A stretch of 64,000 nt of DNA, from NCBI GenBank assembly GCA_963809815.1, contig CAWELM010000017.1, positions 186,001-250,000 on the forward strand. Reading direction: 5' to 3'. Positions 18,158 through 26,565 of this stretch are shown here, one piece after another. The translations under genes and the position numbers were made by a program. The DNA is from CAVVJA01 sp963809815. GTDB lineage: Bacteria > Actinomycetota > Actinomycetes > Mycobacteriales > Jatrophihabitantaceae. The notes beneath the pieces are model-generated. The model was not told the DNA's origin and did not search any database. It worked only from the letters and a program-made list of their open reading frames with translations. Each line of letters starts with the position of its first letter. Positions within the stretch are counted from its first letter, which is position 1.

Positions 18158-19486
18158 ATGCCGACCACCGAGCTCGCGCCCGCGCCGAGCGACGTCGATC
18201 CGTCGCTGCGTGCGCGGCGGACCGCGCGACGGTGGTTCGCGCTGCCGGCCGAGCTCTCGGGCGACGACACCAAGTCGACGGTGTTTGCCTGGCTCATCAG
18301 CCGGGCCCTGACGCTCACACTCATGGTGTCGATCGAGCCGTCCGTCGTCGGCGATGTGAGCTACTACGCGCGCAGCCTGCGCGCGCTGTTCTTCAACGGA
18401 GCCGGCATCCGGGAAACGTTTCAGGAATACCCGCTGCCGGTTTTCGGCGTCATGCTGCCGCAGTTTCTTCTCGGTCTGGCGAACCCGGTGGCGTTCACGG
18501 TCTTGTTCGCGCTCTCCATGCTCGCCGCGGACGCCGTATTCACGTGGCTCCTCTGGCGAACCAGCGGGCGCAGACGGAGCGAAGCGGTCACGTTCTGGTT
18601 GTGGTTCGTCCCGCTCATCGGTCCGACGGCATACTTCCGATTCGACCTCGTGCCGGCGGTCCTCGCCGGGGGCGCGGTACTCGCGCTGATGCGACGACCG
18701 GCGCTCTGCGGCGTACTCACCGCAATCGGAGCGGCGCTCAAGCTGTGGCCGGCCATCATGCTTCCCATCTTCTTGCTGGGCCCTACGAATCGACGCCGTG
18801 TCCTCGGCGGCTTCCTGGCGACCGGCGGAGCGCTGGCCCTCGCCAGCCTGCTGGCTGGTGGCGTCGAACGCCTGATGTCGCCGCTCCAGTGGCAGGCAAA
18901 CCGCGGCTTGCAGATCGAGTCCGTACCGGCCGGACCGCTGATGCTCGTTCGCATGTTCGATCCGAAAGGCCCGTGGGATGCTCCCCTGTCGCTGTACAAG
19001 GCGCGCGAGCTGACCGGGCCGGGTGTATCGGCATTCCTCACGGTGAGCACGATTCTGATGATTGCCAGCGTCGCGCTCCTGGTCGTGCTGTGGAACCGGG
19101 CCCGGTTGGCTCCTACCGTGACCGTCGAAATCGTCGGCTGGCTGTTGGTCGCAACCGCGGCCGTGGCCACCATCACCAACAAGGTGCTGAGCCCGCAGTA
19201 CATCCTGTGGCTGGGGGGACCGTTGGCCGCGCTTGCGGTTCGGCAGATGGGTGATCATCACGTGCGCCGCGCGATGCGGTTGCTGCTCGGCATCGCGTTG
19301 CTCACCCAGGTGAATTACCCGCTGCTGTACCCGTGGCTGGTGAACGGCAACTTTCCGGTCCAGTTCGGCACTCTCGTGCTCGAGACGCGCAACGTACTGC
19401 TCGTGATCTTCGCCTGGCAGGCGGTTAAACGGGTATGGGTCCTCGCCCAGCGCTCCCGCTCCCCGGACGCCGTCAGCACCCGATGA
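18158..19486 (+). CDS. Polytopic membrane protein, probable GT87-type glycosyltransferase
   Basis: A 442-residue integral membrane protein with about ten hydrophobic helices. The layout is like GT-C glycosyltransferases of the GT87/DUF2029 group that use polyprenyl-phosphate mannose: an early periplasmic loop after the first helix, the ETFQEYPLPVFGVMLPQFLL segment, and an RFDLVPAVLAG stretch. I cannot point to a proven catalytic Asp, so the enzymatic role is a family-level inference. The ATG at 18158 has no strong ribosome binding site. The stop codon overlaps the next gene's start (ATGA), indicating a two-gene operon. Confidence 0.65.
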   Translation: MPTTELAPAPSDVDPSLRARRTARRWFALPAELSGDDTKSTVFAWLISRALTLTLMVSIEPSVVGDVSYYARSLRALFFNGAGIRETFQEYPLPVFGVMLPQFLLGLANPVAFTVLFALSMLAADAVFTWLLWRTSGRRRSEAVTFWLWFVPLIGPTAYFRFDLVPAVLAGGAVLALMRRPALCGVLTAIGAALKLWPAIMLPIFLLGPTNRRRVLGGFLATGGALALASLLAGGVERLMSPLQWQANRGLQIESVPAGPLMLVRMFDPKGPWDAPLSLYKARELTGPGVSAFLTVSTILMIASVALLVVLWNRARLAPTVTVEIVGWLLVATAAVATITNKVLSPQYILWLGGPLAALAVRQMGDHHVRRAMRLLLGIALLTQVNYPLLYPWLVNGNFPVQFGTLVLETRNVLLVIFAWQAVKRVWVLAQRSRSPDAVSTR

Positions 19487-21003
19487 CCGCCACCGCGTCC
19501 CGGCAGCCGTCGGTCGCGGCTGGTGCCGCGCGGCGGCGCATGGTCAACGCGTGGCCCGTCTGGCTGCTGACGCTGGCGACGTTTGCCATCTACACCCTGT
19601 TCGCCCTCGAACGACACCGCCAGTTCAACACTGCGGGTTACGACTTGGGGATCTTCGATCAAGCCGTGCGCCGCTACGCGCACTTCCAAGCGCCGATCGT
19701 CCCGTTGAAAGGCATGTCCTACAACATCTGGGGCGACCACTTCCACCCGATCATCGCGACCGCCGCCCCGCTGTACTGGATCTGGGGCCACCCGGAGACT
19801 CTGCTCATCCTCCAAGCGGCCCTGATTGCCTCTTCAGTTCCGGTCGTCTATCGATTCGCCCGTCGGCGGACCACGTCGCGGGCGTCACTGGTCATCTGCT
19901 TTGCGTACGCCTCGAGTTGGGCCTTCCAAACTCTCGTTGACTTCCAAGTCCACGAGGTCGCCTGGGGCGTTCCAATCCTCGCCCTGGCCATCGATGCGCT
20001 CGACCGCGCCGACGACAAGCAATTACTGATCTTCGCCGGATTACTCTTGCTCGTCCGCGAGGACATGGGAATTCTCGTTGTACTGCTGGGGATGCTGCGG
20101 CTGTTCAATCGGCGGCGTCGATGGATAGGCCTCATCCTCGTGGCTGCGGGGGTCATCGGCTACGAACTCGCGACCGCGGTGATCCTCCCCCATTTCTCGC
20201 CCGATCAGCACTTCGCGTACTGGCAGTATGGGCCGACGCTCGGTCCGAACCTGGGCAGCGCGCTTGGCCACGTCGTCCTGCATCCGCTCGACACCGCGCG
20301 GCTGTTCTTCTCACCGATGATCAAGACGCAGACGCTTCTGCTGTTCCTGGTCCCGGTGCTCTTCCTCGCCCTGCGGTCGCGATACTCGATTCTCGCCCTT
20401 CCCTTGCTGGCGCAGCGGTTCTTCGAACCCGCGGTACGGGACAACCTTTGGTACCCCAGCTTTCACTACAACGCGCTGCCCTGGGTCATCTTCGTGCTCG
20501 CGATGATCGACGGGGCCGCCCGACTCGGCGTGTGGTCCCGGCCGCGGCTCACGCTCGCTGTTCTCACGGCGATCGTGATCATTCCAATCGCCCTGATCGT
20601 GGTGAATCCGCCGTTCTCCGGACGGCAAGTCGCGGCGCTACATGCGATGCTGACCGGCAAGGTGTTCGGGACCACCGCGCACATGCAAGCTCAGCAGGCC
20701 GTCGTCGACCGTGTTCCCCGAAATGTGTGCATCGAAGCAGACGATCGGCTCGCCGGGCACCTGACTGACCGCGACTACGTCACGTTATTCGGCATGCAGC
20801 ACGATGCCGCCGACTTCGTAGCGATCGATCTGACCCAGAAGGACGTCGGCAACTTCGGCGCCAAGCCGGCCGCGGCGCTCGCCGCCGCCGAGGCGGCTGG
20901 CTATCGAGAGATCTTCAGTCAAGACCGAGTCATCCTGCTGCAGTCGCCGAACTATCGCGGATCGTCCAGTCGCTGCGGCCCGCTCGGGGCCGGTCCGGCG
21001 TAG
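19483..21003 (+). CDS. DUF2079 membrane protein
   Basis: A 506-residue integral membrane protein with about ten helices and the characteristic DUF2079 stretch YDLGIFDQAVRRYAHFQAP followed by WGDHFHPIIATAAPLYWIW (residues about 45-105). DUF2079 proteins look like GT-C fold glycosyltransferases, but no activity is proven. The start is the ATG at 19483 within the previous gene's ATGA overlap, so it is probably coexpressed with the GT87-like protein and may act in the same envelope-glycan step. A soluble C-terminal region of about 100 residues follows the last helix. Confidence 0.78.
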   Translation: MTATASRQPSVAAGAARRRMVNAWPVWLLTLATFAIYTLFALERHRQFNTAGYDLGIFDQAVRRYAHFQAPIVPLKGMSYNIWGDHFHPIIATAAPLYWIWGHPETLLILQAALIASSVPVVYRFARRRTTSRASLVICFAYASSWAFQTLVDFQVHEVAWGVPILALAIDALDRADDKQLLIFAGLLLLVREDMGILVVLLGMLRLFNRRRRWIGLILVAAGVIGYELATAVILPHFSPDQHFAYWQYGPTLGPNLGSALGHVVLHPLDTARLFFSPMIKTQTLLLFLVPVLFLALRSRYSILALPLLAQRFFEPAVRDNLWYPSFHYNALPWVIFVLAMIDGAARLGVWSRPRLTLAVLTAIVIIPIALIVVNPPFSGRQVAALHAMLTGKVFGTTAHMQAQQAVVDRVPRNVCIEADDRLAGHLTDRDYVTLFGMQHDAADFVAIDLTQKDVGNFGAKPAAALAAAEAAGYREIFSQDRVILLQSPNYRGSSSRCGPLGAGPA

Positions 21004-21027
21004 CCGGATCGTTCGGACCGATCCGGC
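21003..21027 (+). terminator. Hairpin directly after the DUF2079 stop
   Basis: GCCGGATCG (21003-21011) pairs perfectly with CGATCCGGC (21019-21027) around a 7-base loop, starting on the last base of the stop codon. No U-run follows, as is common for actinobacterial terminators. Confidence 0.55.
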
Positions 21028-21127
21028 CTGGTCCCTGCGCTACCTTACTCGTGATCTTGGACTGGTAGCCCGGGCCGCGACGATAAGTCAAGATCATCTC
21101 CGGTTGACCTCGAACTGCAGGGATCCT

Positions 21128-21180
21128 CCTCAGGTACGAGGTGGTACGCCCCCGGGATGAGACAACGCTCGTACCTGAGG
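21128..21180. promoter_or_regulatory. 13-bp perfect inverted repeat upstream of the RND remnant
   Basis: CCTCAGGTACGAG (21128-21140) and CTCGTACCTGAGG (21168-21180) are perfect reverse complements 27 bases apart. They lie about 100 bases before the GTG of the RND gene fragment. It could be a regulator-binding pair that once controlled the efflux gene, or a structured leader. The stretch 21028-21280 holds no gene. Confidence 0.45.
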
Positions 21181-21280
21181 GGGAAGACAGCCGCAGCGTT
21201 GCCGCTTAACTTCGGGATCGCGCGTCGAAACTCCCGGGGGAGGAGTCGCGAGGCGTGACTCACCACTCCGGGGGGTTGCG

Positions 21281-21598
21281 GTGATTCGTGGGCTCGTCCT
21301 CCTCAGCATGAAGTTCCGCGTGCTGGTCGTCGGTGCCGCCGTGCTCGTGTTGGGGCTCGGCATCACCCAGGTCCGGAACGCATCCGTCGACGTCCTGCCG
21401 GAGTTCACGCCGCCGCAGGTCGAGATCCAGGCCGAGGCGCTGGGACTTTCCGCAGCCGAGGTCGAGCAACTGATCACGGTTCCACTCGAACAGGCGATGG
21501 TTCGACTGATGCCTGCTGGCGACGATCAGGGCAAGATCATCGCGAGAGGATTTCCGGGTGGAGCTGTGTCCCCTCAGAGCTTCTCGAGGGCGGCGTAG
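21281..21598 (+). pseudogene. 5' remnant of a CusA/CzcA-type RND efflux transporter gene
   Basis: The GTG at 21281 opens a frame whose first 71 or so residues match the N-terminus of heavy-metal RND permeases: MIRGLVLLSMKFRVLVVG as first helix, then NASVDVLPEFTPPQVEIQAE, then LSAAEVEQLITVPLEQ. Intact members exceed 1000 residues. After about base 21495 the similarity stops, and the frame ends at 21598 overlapping the 3' end of pcrA on the other strand. The rest of the transporter is absent, so this is a deletion remnant. An intact short product of this kind has no known function. Confidence 0.75.
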
Positions 21599-23961
21599 CG
21601 AAGCACCAGCCACTTGACCCCAGCGCTGCCAAAGTCGATCTGGGCCTGAGACTTGTCGCCCGTGCCTCGCAGCCCGACCACCGTGCCGAGGCCCCACGAG
21701 TCGTGCGTGACGCGATCACCCGGCTGTAGCTGCGGTATCGGCCGGTTCCCGACGCCACCGCGCAACCCGCGGCCGCCGGCGCCGCTCCCCAATCGCGACG
21801 CGGCCAGCTGTTCTTGCGCCGACTGGCCCGCCCCGGCACCTGCGCGATACCCGTGATCGGAGTAACGCGACGGGACATCGTCGCCGTAGGAAGGGACAAA
21901 CGGTGCCCGATGGACCTCGCCCGTCCACGTGACGAGCTCGGCCGGCACCTCATCCAGGAAGCGGGACGGCGGGTTCCACTGCGGTGCGCCCCACGCCGTG
22001 CGCGACAGCGCGCGCGACAGGTACAACCGCGAACGCGCCCGCGTGATGCCGACGTAGGCCAGCCGCCGTTCCTCGGCCATCTCGCCCGGATCGCTGAGCG
22101 TGCGGGCGTGTGGGAAAACGCCCTCCTCCATGCCGGTCAGAAAGACGACCGGGAACTCGAGCCCCTTCGCGGTGTGCAGGGTCATGAGCGTGACCACTCC
22201 GCCCGACGCGTCCGGCACCGTATCGGCGTCCGCGACCAAGGAAACCTGCTCGAGAAAGGCGTTCAGATCGCCGGCTTCCGGCGTCCCCTCCCTCGTCTGT
22301 TCGAACTCGCGAGCAACATTGATCAGCTCACGCAGGTTGTCGACGCGTCCCTCGTCCTGCGGATCACGGCTCGCCTCGAGCTCCCGGACGTATCCGGTTT
22401 TGTCCAGAACAGCCTCGAGAATCTCGCTCGGCGTACCGGCCACGGCGACGGCCCGGATCTCGGTCATCATGATGAGGAAGTCCTGGATCGCGTGCAACGA
22501 TCGAGGATTCATGCCCGGCGCGACGTCGGCGCGATCGAGCGCGGCACCGAAGGAAATGCCTTCCTGCGCGGCGAACGCGGCCACCACGGCCTCGGCCCGA
22601 TCACCTATCCCGCGGCGCGGAGTATTGAGGATGCGCCGCAGGCTGATCATGTCGTCCGGATTGGCGACAACCCGAAGGTATGCCAGCGCGTCGCGGATCT
22701 CGCGCCGCTCGTAGAACCGCACGGCGCCGATCACCTTGTACGGCAGGCCGACGCGGATGAACACTTCCTCGAACACTCGCGACTGCGCGTTCGTCCGATA
22801 GAACACGGCGACGTCCGACGGCTTGGCGATGCCTGCGTCGGACAGTTCCTCGATGCGCTGCACCACCCAGGCGGCCTCGTCGTGCTCGTTCTCAGCGACG
22901 TATCCGGCGATCGGTTCACCCGCGCCGGCCTCGGACCACAGGTTCTTCGGCTTGCGATCCGAGTTGCGGGCGATCACGGAATTGGCCGCGGTGAGGATCG
23001 TCTGCGTGGATCGGTAGTTCTGCTCGAGCAGAATCGTCGTCGCGTTCGGATAGTCACGCTCGAACTCGAGAATGTTGCGAATGGACGCGCCGCGGAATGC
23101 GTAGATCGCCTGGTCAGCATCACCCACGACCGCCAGCTCGCCGGGTGGCAAGTCCTCGGCCGGCCGCGTGAGTTCCCGCACCAGCACGTACTGAGCGTGG
23201 TTCGTGTCCTGGTACTCGTCGACCAAGACATGGCGGAACCGGCGCCGATACTTCTCCGCTACGGCCGGATAGCTCGAAAGCAGGCGGACCGCCGTCATGA
23301 TCAGGTCGTCGAAGTCGAGCGCCTGCGCCTCGGTCAAGCGCAGCTGGTACCGGGCGTAGACGTCGGCGAGCACCTTCTCGTGCGCCATCGTGGCTTGATC
23401 CGCCCAGTCCGCAGGCGACACCAGCTCGTTCTTCAGGTTGCTCACCTGGGCGGCGAGACTTCGCGCCGGATAGCGCCGCGGGTCGAGGTCCAGCTCCCGA
23501 CCGACCAGGGTTATCAATCGCTTCGAGTCGTCCGCGTCGTAGATGGAAAACGACGACCGCAGCCCAAGCGGCTTACCATCAGCCCGGAGCATGCGGACGC
23601 ACATCGAATGGAATGTGCCGACCCACATCGCCCGAGCTCGAGGGCCGACGAGAGCAGCGACCCGCTCTCTCATCTCGCCGGCAGCCTTGTTGGTGAAGGT
23701 GATCGCGAGGATCTCACTCGGTTGGCTGTCGCGCTCAGCGAGCAGATACGCGATCCGGTGCGTGAGGACCCGGGTCTTGCCCGAACCTGCTCCGGCGACG
23801 ATGAGCAGTGGACTGCCGGCGTGCACCACGGCCGCTCGCTGCTGTGGGTTCAGTCCCTCGAGCAGTTTGGCCGGATCCGCGGCGATGCGCTTGCGGGCAG
23901 GAGGTGCTGCGCTCGACTCGTCCGCAGGCAGCACAAACAGGCCGCCGACCTCCGCGCTCAC
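21574..23961 (-). CDS. pcrA: UvrD/PcrA-type ATP-dependent DNA helicase
   Basis: A superfamily 1A 3'-5' helicase of 795 residues acting in nucleotide excision repair and in clearing replication obstacles. Motif Q and Walker A are seen at residues 37-63 (LNPQQRAAVV, then VAGAGSGKT), motif II as VDEYQDTN, motif III as VGDADQAIYAFRGA, motif IV as LEQNYRST, and motif V as MTLHTAKGLEFPVVFLTGMEEG. The C-terminal tail ends with a Tudor-like region (PGDRVTHDSWGLGTVVGLRG) typical of PcrA. The stop lies inside the end of the RND remnant on the opposite strand. It is divergent from the chorismate mutase leader. Confidence 0.96.
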   Translation of the reverse strand: MSAEVGGLFVLPADESSAAPPARKRIAADPAKLLEGLNPQQRAAVVHAGSPLLIVAGAGSGKTRVLTHRIAYLLAERDSQPSEILAITFTNKAAGEMRERVAALVGPRARAMWVGTFHSMCVRMLRADGKPLGLRSSFSIYDADDSKRLITLVGRELDLDPRRYPARSLAAQVSNLKNELVSPADWADQATMAHEKVLADVYARYQLRLTEAQALDFDDLIMTAVRLLSSYPAVAEKYRRRFRHVLVDEYQDTNHAQYVLVRELTRPAEDLPPGELAVVGDADQAIYAFRGASIRNILEFERDYPNATTILLEQNYRSTQTILTAANSVIARNSDRKPKNLWSEAGAGEPIAGYVAENEHDEAAWVVQRIEELSDAGIAKPSDVAVFYRTNAQSRVFEEVFIRVGLPYKVIGAVRFYERREIRDALAYLRVVANPDDMISLRRILNTPRRGIGDRAEAVVAAFAAQEGISFGAALDRADVAPGMNPRSLHAIQDFLIMMTEIRAVAVAGTPSEILEAVLDKTGYVRELEASRDPQDEGRVDNLRELINVAREFEQTREGTPEAGDLNAFLEQVSLVADADTVPDASGGVVTLMTLHTAKGLEFPVVFLTGMEEGVFPHARTLSDPGEMAEERRLAYVGITRARSRLYLSRALSRTAWGAPQWNPPSRFLDEVPAELVTWTGEVHRAPFVPSYGDDVPSRYSDHGYRAGAGAGQSAQEQLAASRLGSGAGGRGLRGGVGNRPIPQLQPGDRVTHDSWGLGTVVGLRGTGDKSQAQIDFGSAGVKWLVLRYAALEKL

Positions 23962-24067
23962 TGACTAACCTGGCTCATCTCTTGTCCAGCCTAGTGTCCC
24001 GTAGACGGGGCACTGGGAGGAGACCACGACGCCGCTGAACTTGCCGGGCGGCGACTCGCATGTCACC

Positions 24068-24142
24068 ATGTGGAGCGTGTCAAGCCACACCGCCAGGTTT
24101 TTTTACGGGTACCGGTCCCCGGTGCCCGTCGATTGCGGCTGA
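24068..24142 (+). CDS. Aromatic leader peptide of the chorismate mutase attenuator
   Basis: A 24-codon frame from ATG 24068 to TGA 24140-24142. It starts MWSVSS and carries Phe11-Phe12-Tyr13-Gly14-Tyr15, so five of 24 residues are aromatic, and both Phe codons are TTT, which is rare in DNA this GC-rich. The run lies just before a hairpin and 49 bases before a terminator that precedes the chorismate mutase start. This is the arrangement of the classical phe and trp attenuator leaders. The weak point is the absence of a good ribosome binding site; leaderless initiation or the ATG/TTG further upstream are alternatives. Translation is inferred, not shown. Confidence 0.7.
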   Translation: MWSVSSHTARFFYGYRSPVPVDCG

Positions 24143-24170
24143 CGACAACCGACGACGCCCCGGGCCTCAC
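24105..24170 (+). promoter_or_regulatory. Attenuator: pause hairpin and alternative antiterminator
   Basis: ACGGGTACCGG (24105-24115) pairs with CCGGTGCCCGT (24119-24129), eleven pairs including one G-U, overlapping leader codons 13-21. When a ribosome stalls on the Phe/Tyr codons it would cover the 5' arm, freeing 24118-24128. That segment can pair with the 5' side of the terminator: CCCGG (24118-24122) with CCGGG (24160-24164), or GTG and CCCG with CAC and CGGG (24161-24170). Starvation for aromatic residues would therefore permit read-through into chorismate mutase. Confidence 0.65.
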
Positions 24171-24187
24171 GCCTCCGGGGCGTTTTT
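24155..24187 (+). terminator. Intrinsic terminator of the attenuator
   Basis: ACGCCCCGG (24155-24163) pairs perfectly with CCGGGGCGT (24175-24183), with an 11-base loop and a run of five T ending at 24187. It is the only classical U-tract terminator I noticed in the window. It lies between the leader peptide and the chorismate mutase gene, so it can only serve to stop transcription before that gene. Confidence 0.82.
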
Positions 24188-24232
24188 AGTGCCCGGGGTG
24201 TAGGGACCGGCCGACCAGCCAGAGGACGAACC

Positions 24233-24544
24233 ATGCACACCGTCACGACGACCAACACTGACGAGATGACATCGGCGCCGGACCTGCCGACCGATCCGGA
24301 GTCGGGCGAGACGATCCCGATCCTGCGGGATCAGATCGACGCGATCGATACGGCCATCGCCCGGCTCGTCGCCGAACGAGTTCGGCTTTCCCGACGCATC
24401 CAGACGCTGCGCCTGAATTCCGGCGGCACTCGGGTACAACTCGGCCGGGAGCGGATCATCCTCGAGCGCTACCGGGCCGCGCTGGGTCCTGACGGGCCGG
24501 TGCTCGGTGAAGCCGTGCTGCGGGTATCCCGCGGCGTGCACTGA
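24233..24544 (+). CDS. Chorismate mutase, AroQ type
   Basis: Converts chorismate to prephenate, the committed step to phenylalanine and tyrosine. The 103-residue protein has the AroQ helix-1 pattern LRDQIDAIDTAIARLVAERVRLSRRIQTLR with the catalytic Arg and Lys/Arg positions, and a later GRERIILERYR helix. It resembles the small cytoplasmic actinobacterial chorismate mutases that act with DAHP synthase. AGAGGA precedes the ATG by six bases. Expression is probably controlled by the attenuator immediately upstream. It is convergent with the response regulator, 13 bases away. Confidence 0.92.
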   Translation: MHTVTTTNTDEMTSAPDLPTDPESGETIPILRDQIDAIDTAIARLVAERVRLSRRIQTLRLNSGGTRVQLGRERIILERYRAALGPDGPVLGEAVLRVSRGVH

Positions 24545-24557
24545 GCCGGCCGCGACG

Positions 24558-25199
24558 CTAGAGCATGCGCCGGTCGGCCGCCCAGCGGGTTAGCTGGTGC
24601 CGGTTGGAGAGCTGGAGCTTGCGCAGCACGTTCGACGCGTGCGTTTCCACCGTCTTGATCGAGATGAACAACTCGTTCGCGATCTCCTTGTAGGCGTAGC
24701 CGCGCGCAAGTAGTCGCAATACCTCCAATTCACGAGGCGTCAGCTGGTCCAGCTCCGGGTCGATCGACGGCACGACCGGAGCGTCACGAAACGCGTCGAG
24801 GACAAACCCGGCCAGCCGCGGGCTAAACACCACGTCGTCGGCCGCCACTCGGCGCACGGCATCCGCCAACTCCGGCGCGGAGATCGTCTTCGTGACGTAG
24901 CCACGGGCGCCGGCCCGGATGATGGCGATCACGTCTTCGGCGGCGTCCGATACGGACAGCGCCAGATACCGCGCTCTGGTCTCCCCCACGCCGGCGATGA
25001 CGGCCAGTCCGCCACCGTCCGGCATATGAACATCCAGCAGGACGACATCCGGCTGGGATCTGGTGATTCCGGCAACAGCGTCGGTGACCGTACCGGCCTC
25101 GCCGACGAGATCGACCAGGGCGCCGAGCTCGGCTCGCACGCCGGCGCGGAACATGGCGTGGTCATCAACGAGATACACCCGCGGCTGGTGCCCGCTCAT
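24558..25199 (-). CDS. NarL/LuxR-family response regulator
   Basis: A 213-residue two-component regulator. The receiver domain occupies residues about 7-125 with acidic VDDH at 11-14, phosphoacceptor Asp56 (VVLLDVHMPDGGG) and the switch Lys in GYVTKTIS. The C-terminal LuxR-type helix-turn-helix runs from about 148 (LTPRELEVLRLLARGYAYKEIANELFISIKTVETH). It is 36 bases downstream of its sensor kinase and on the same strand, so the pair is cognate. Likely targets include the divergent PspC membrane protein, but that is inference. Confidence 0.93.
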   Translation of the reverse strand: MSGHQPRVYLVDDHAMFRAGVRAELGALVDLVGEAGTVTDAVAGITRSQPDVVLLDVHMPDGGGLAVIAGVGETRARYLALSVSDAAEDVIAIIRAGARGYVTKTISAPELADAVRRVAADDVVFSPRLAGFVLDAFRDAPVVPSIDPELDQLTPRELEVLRLLARGYAYKEIANELFISIKTVETHASNVLRKLQLSNRHQLTRWAADRRML

Positions 25200-25235
25200 T
25201 CCCTCACAACCTTGTCCTTGCTCTGGTCCGAGACC

Positions 25236-26432
25236 TCATCGCGGCATGCTGATCTCTATCTCGGTTCCCGTACCCGGGGTGCTGCGCACGTCAACCTTTC
25301 CGCCGTGCCGCTCGATCCGCCCGATGATCGAGTTGCGGAGGCCGTGTCGGTCTTCGCCGACCGCCTCGATGTCGAACCCGGCTCCCCGGTCGCGGACGAA
25401 CGCGGTGGCGCCGCGCTCGTCCGCCTCAACATAAACGGACACCGTCGAGACCCCCGCGTGTTTGGCCGCATTTACCAGCGCCTCGCGGCTCGCCGCGACA
25501 AGGGCGGCCAGTTTGTCGTCGAGCACCGCGTCCCCGACCACCACGACCTCGACCTGGATGGCGTAGCCGTCCTCGACCTCGCCGGCAGCCGCTCTCACGG
25601 CGTCGGCGAGCTGGCCGCTGGACGTGCGCGTCCCGTACAGCAGCGTGCGCAGTTCCCGCTCCTGCCCGCGGGCAAGTCGAGCGACCTCGCGCGGCGAGTC
25701 GGAATTGCGCTGAATAAGCGCGAGCGTTTGCAGCACCGAGTCATGCAGGTGTGCGGCAAGCTCAGCCCGCTCCTGCGAACGGATGCGCTCGGCTCGCTCC
25801 TCACCGAGCTCCGAGACCAGCCGGATCCACCAGGGACCGGTGATCAGCGCAAGTCCGACCACGGCCACGATCACGGCAACGAATGCCTCCCGGGCGGCCG
25901 AGAGGTCCGTCCCGATGACGACGGCACCGGCCGCTAGCACAACCAGGGAGATGCCGACCAGGATCCGTAGCAAGCCGATCCGCTGGCCAGATTCGGCTGA
26001 CAGCGACGACCGCGATAGCCGCCACCAGCGCGCTCGCTGCGTCTCCGAGGCCTGCCGCCAGATGAGTGCCGCCCCGAAGATCGCAAGCACCGACGGCACG
26101 AACAACGAGCCGAGGGGCAGGGTGTGCGCAACGACGCCGATCGCAACAATCGCCAGGATTGCGCCGAGCACCCACTGCACCCAAGTCGCCCGGATCCGCT
26201 CGGGCTGGCCAGGCGGCGGTGGTAACACGATCCAGAACACGCCGTACAGAACGACGCCGACGCCGCCGAAGAGGGTGAGCAGGACGAAGACGATGCGTAC
26301 CGACCGGGCGGACACCCCGATGTGGTCGGCGATCCCGCCGGCCACCCCGCCGAGGATGCGTTGCCGAGTACGCCGATACAGCCGCGGGGCCGTCGGCGGA
26401 CGCTCGGGTGCGGCGTGATCAGCCGTCGTCAC
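25236..26432 (-). CDS. PspC-domain sensor histidine kinase
   Basis: A membrane kinase of about 398 residues with an N-terminal PspC domain (RLYRRTRQRILGGVAGGIADHIGVSARSVRIVFVLLTLFGG), additional helices to about residue 195, a HisKA_3-type dimerisation domain with the phosphoacceptor His in AHLHDSVLQTLALI near residue 227, and a HATPase domain (VNAAKHAGV, RDRGAGFD, GLRNSIIGRIERHGG). PspC modules sense envelope stress in related systems. I chose the GTG at 26432; an upstream in-frame start at 26468 is possible. The response regulator follows; a PspC membrane protein is divergent. Confidence 0.9.
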   Translation of the reverse strand: MTTADHAAPERPPTAPRLYRRTRQRILGGVAGGIADHIGVSARSVRIVFVLLTLFGGVGVVLYGVFWIVLPPPPGQPERIRATWVQWVLGAILAIVAIGVVAHTLPLGSLFVPSVLAIFGAALIWRQASETQRARWWRLSRSSLSAESGQRIGLLRILVGISLVVLAAGAVVIGTDLSAAREAFVAVIVAVVGLALITGPWWIRLVSELGEERAERIRSQERAELAAHLHDSVLQTLALIQRNSDSPREVARLARGQERELRTLLYGTRTSSGQLADAVRAAAGEVEDGYAIQVEVVVVGDAVLDDKLAALVAASREALVNAAKHAGVSTVSVYVEADERGATAFVRDRGAGFDIEAVGEDRHGLRNSIIGRIERHGGKVDVRSTPGTGTEIEISMPR

Positions 26433-26565
26433 CCCACCATGATCGCCGGTTCGCCACCTGGTTGGCATCGGGCGTTGCCCCCATCTCGCCTAGCCACGTG
26501 ATTCAGGGTGAGATCAGGGGCGTGCCGGATGCCCCGACAACCCCCTCGACCGCATCGTGGGACGT

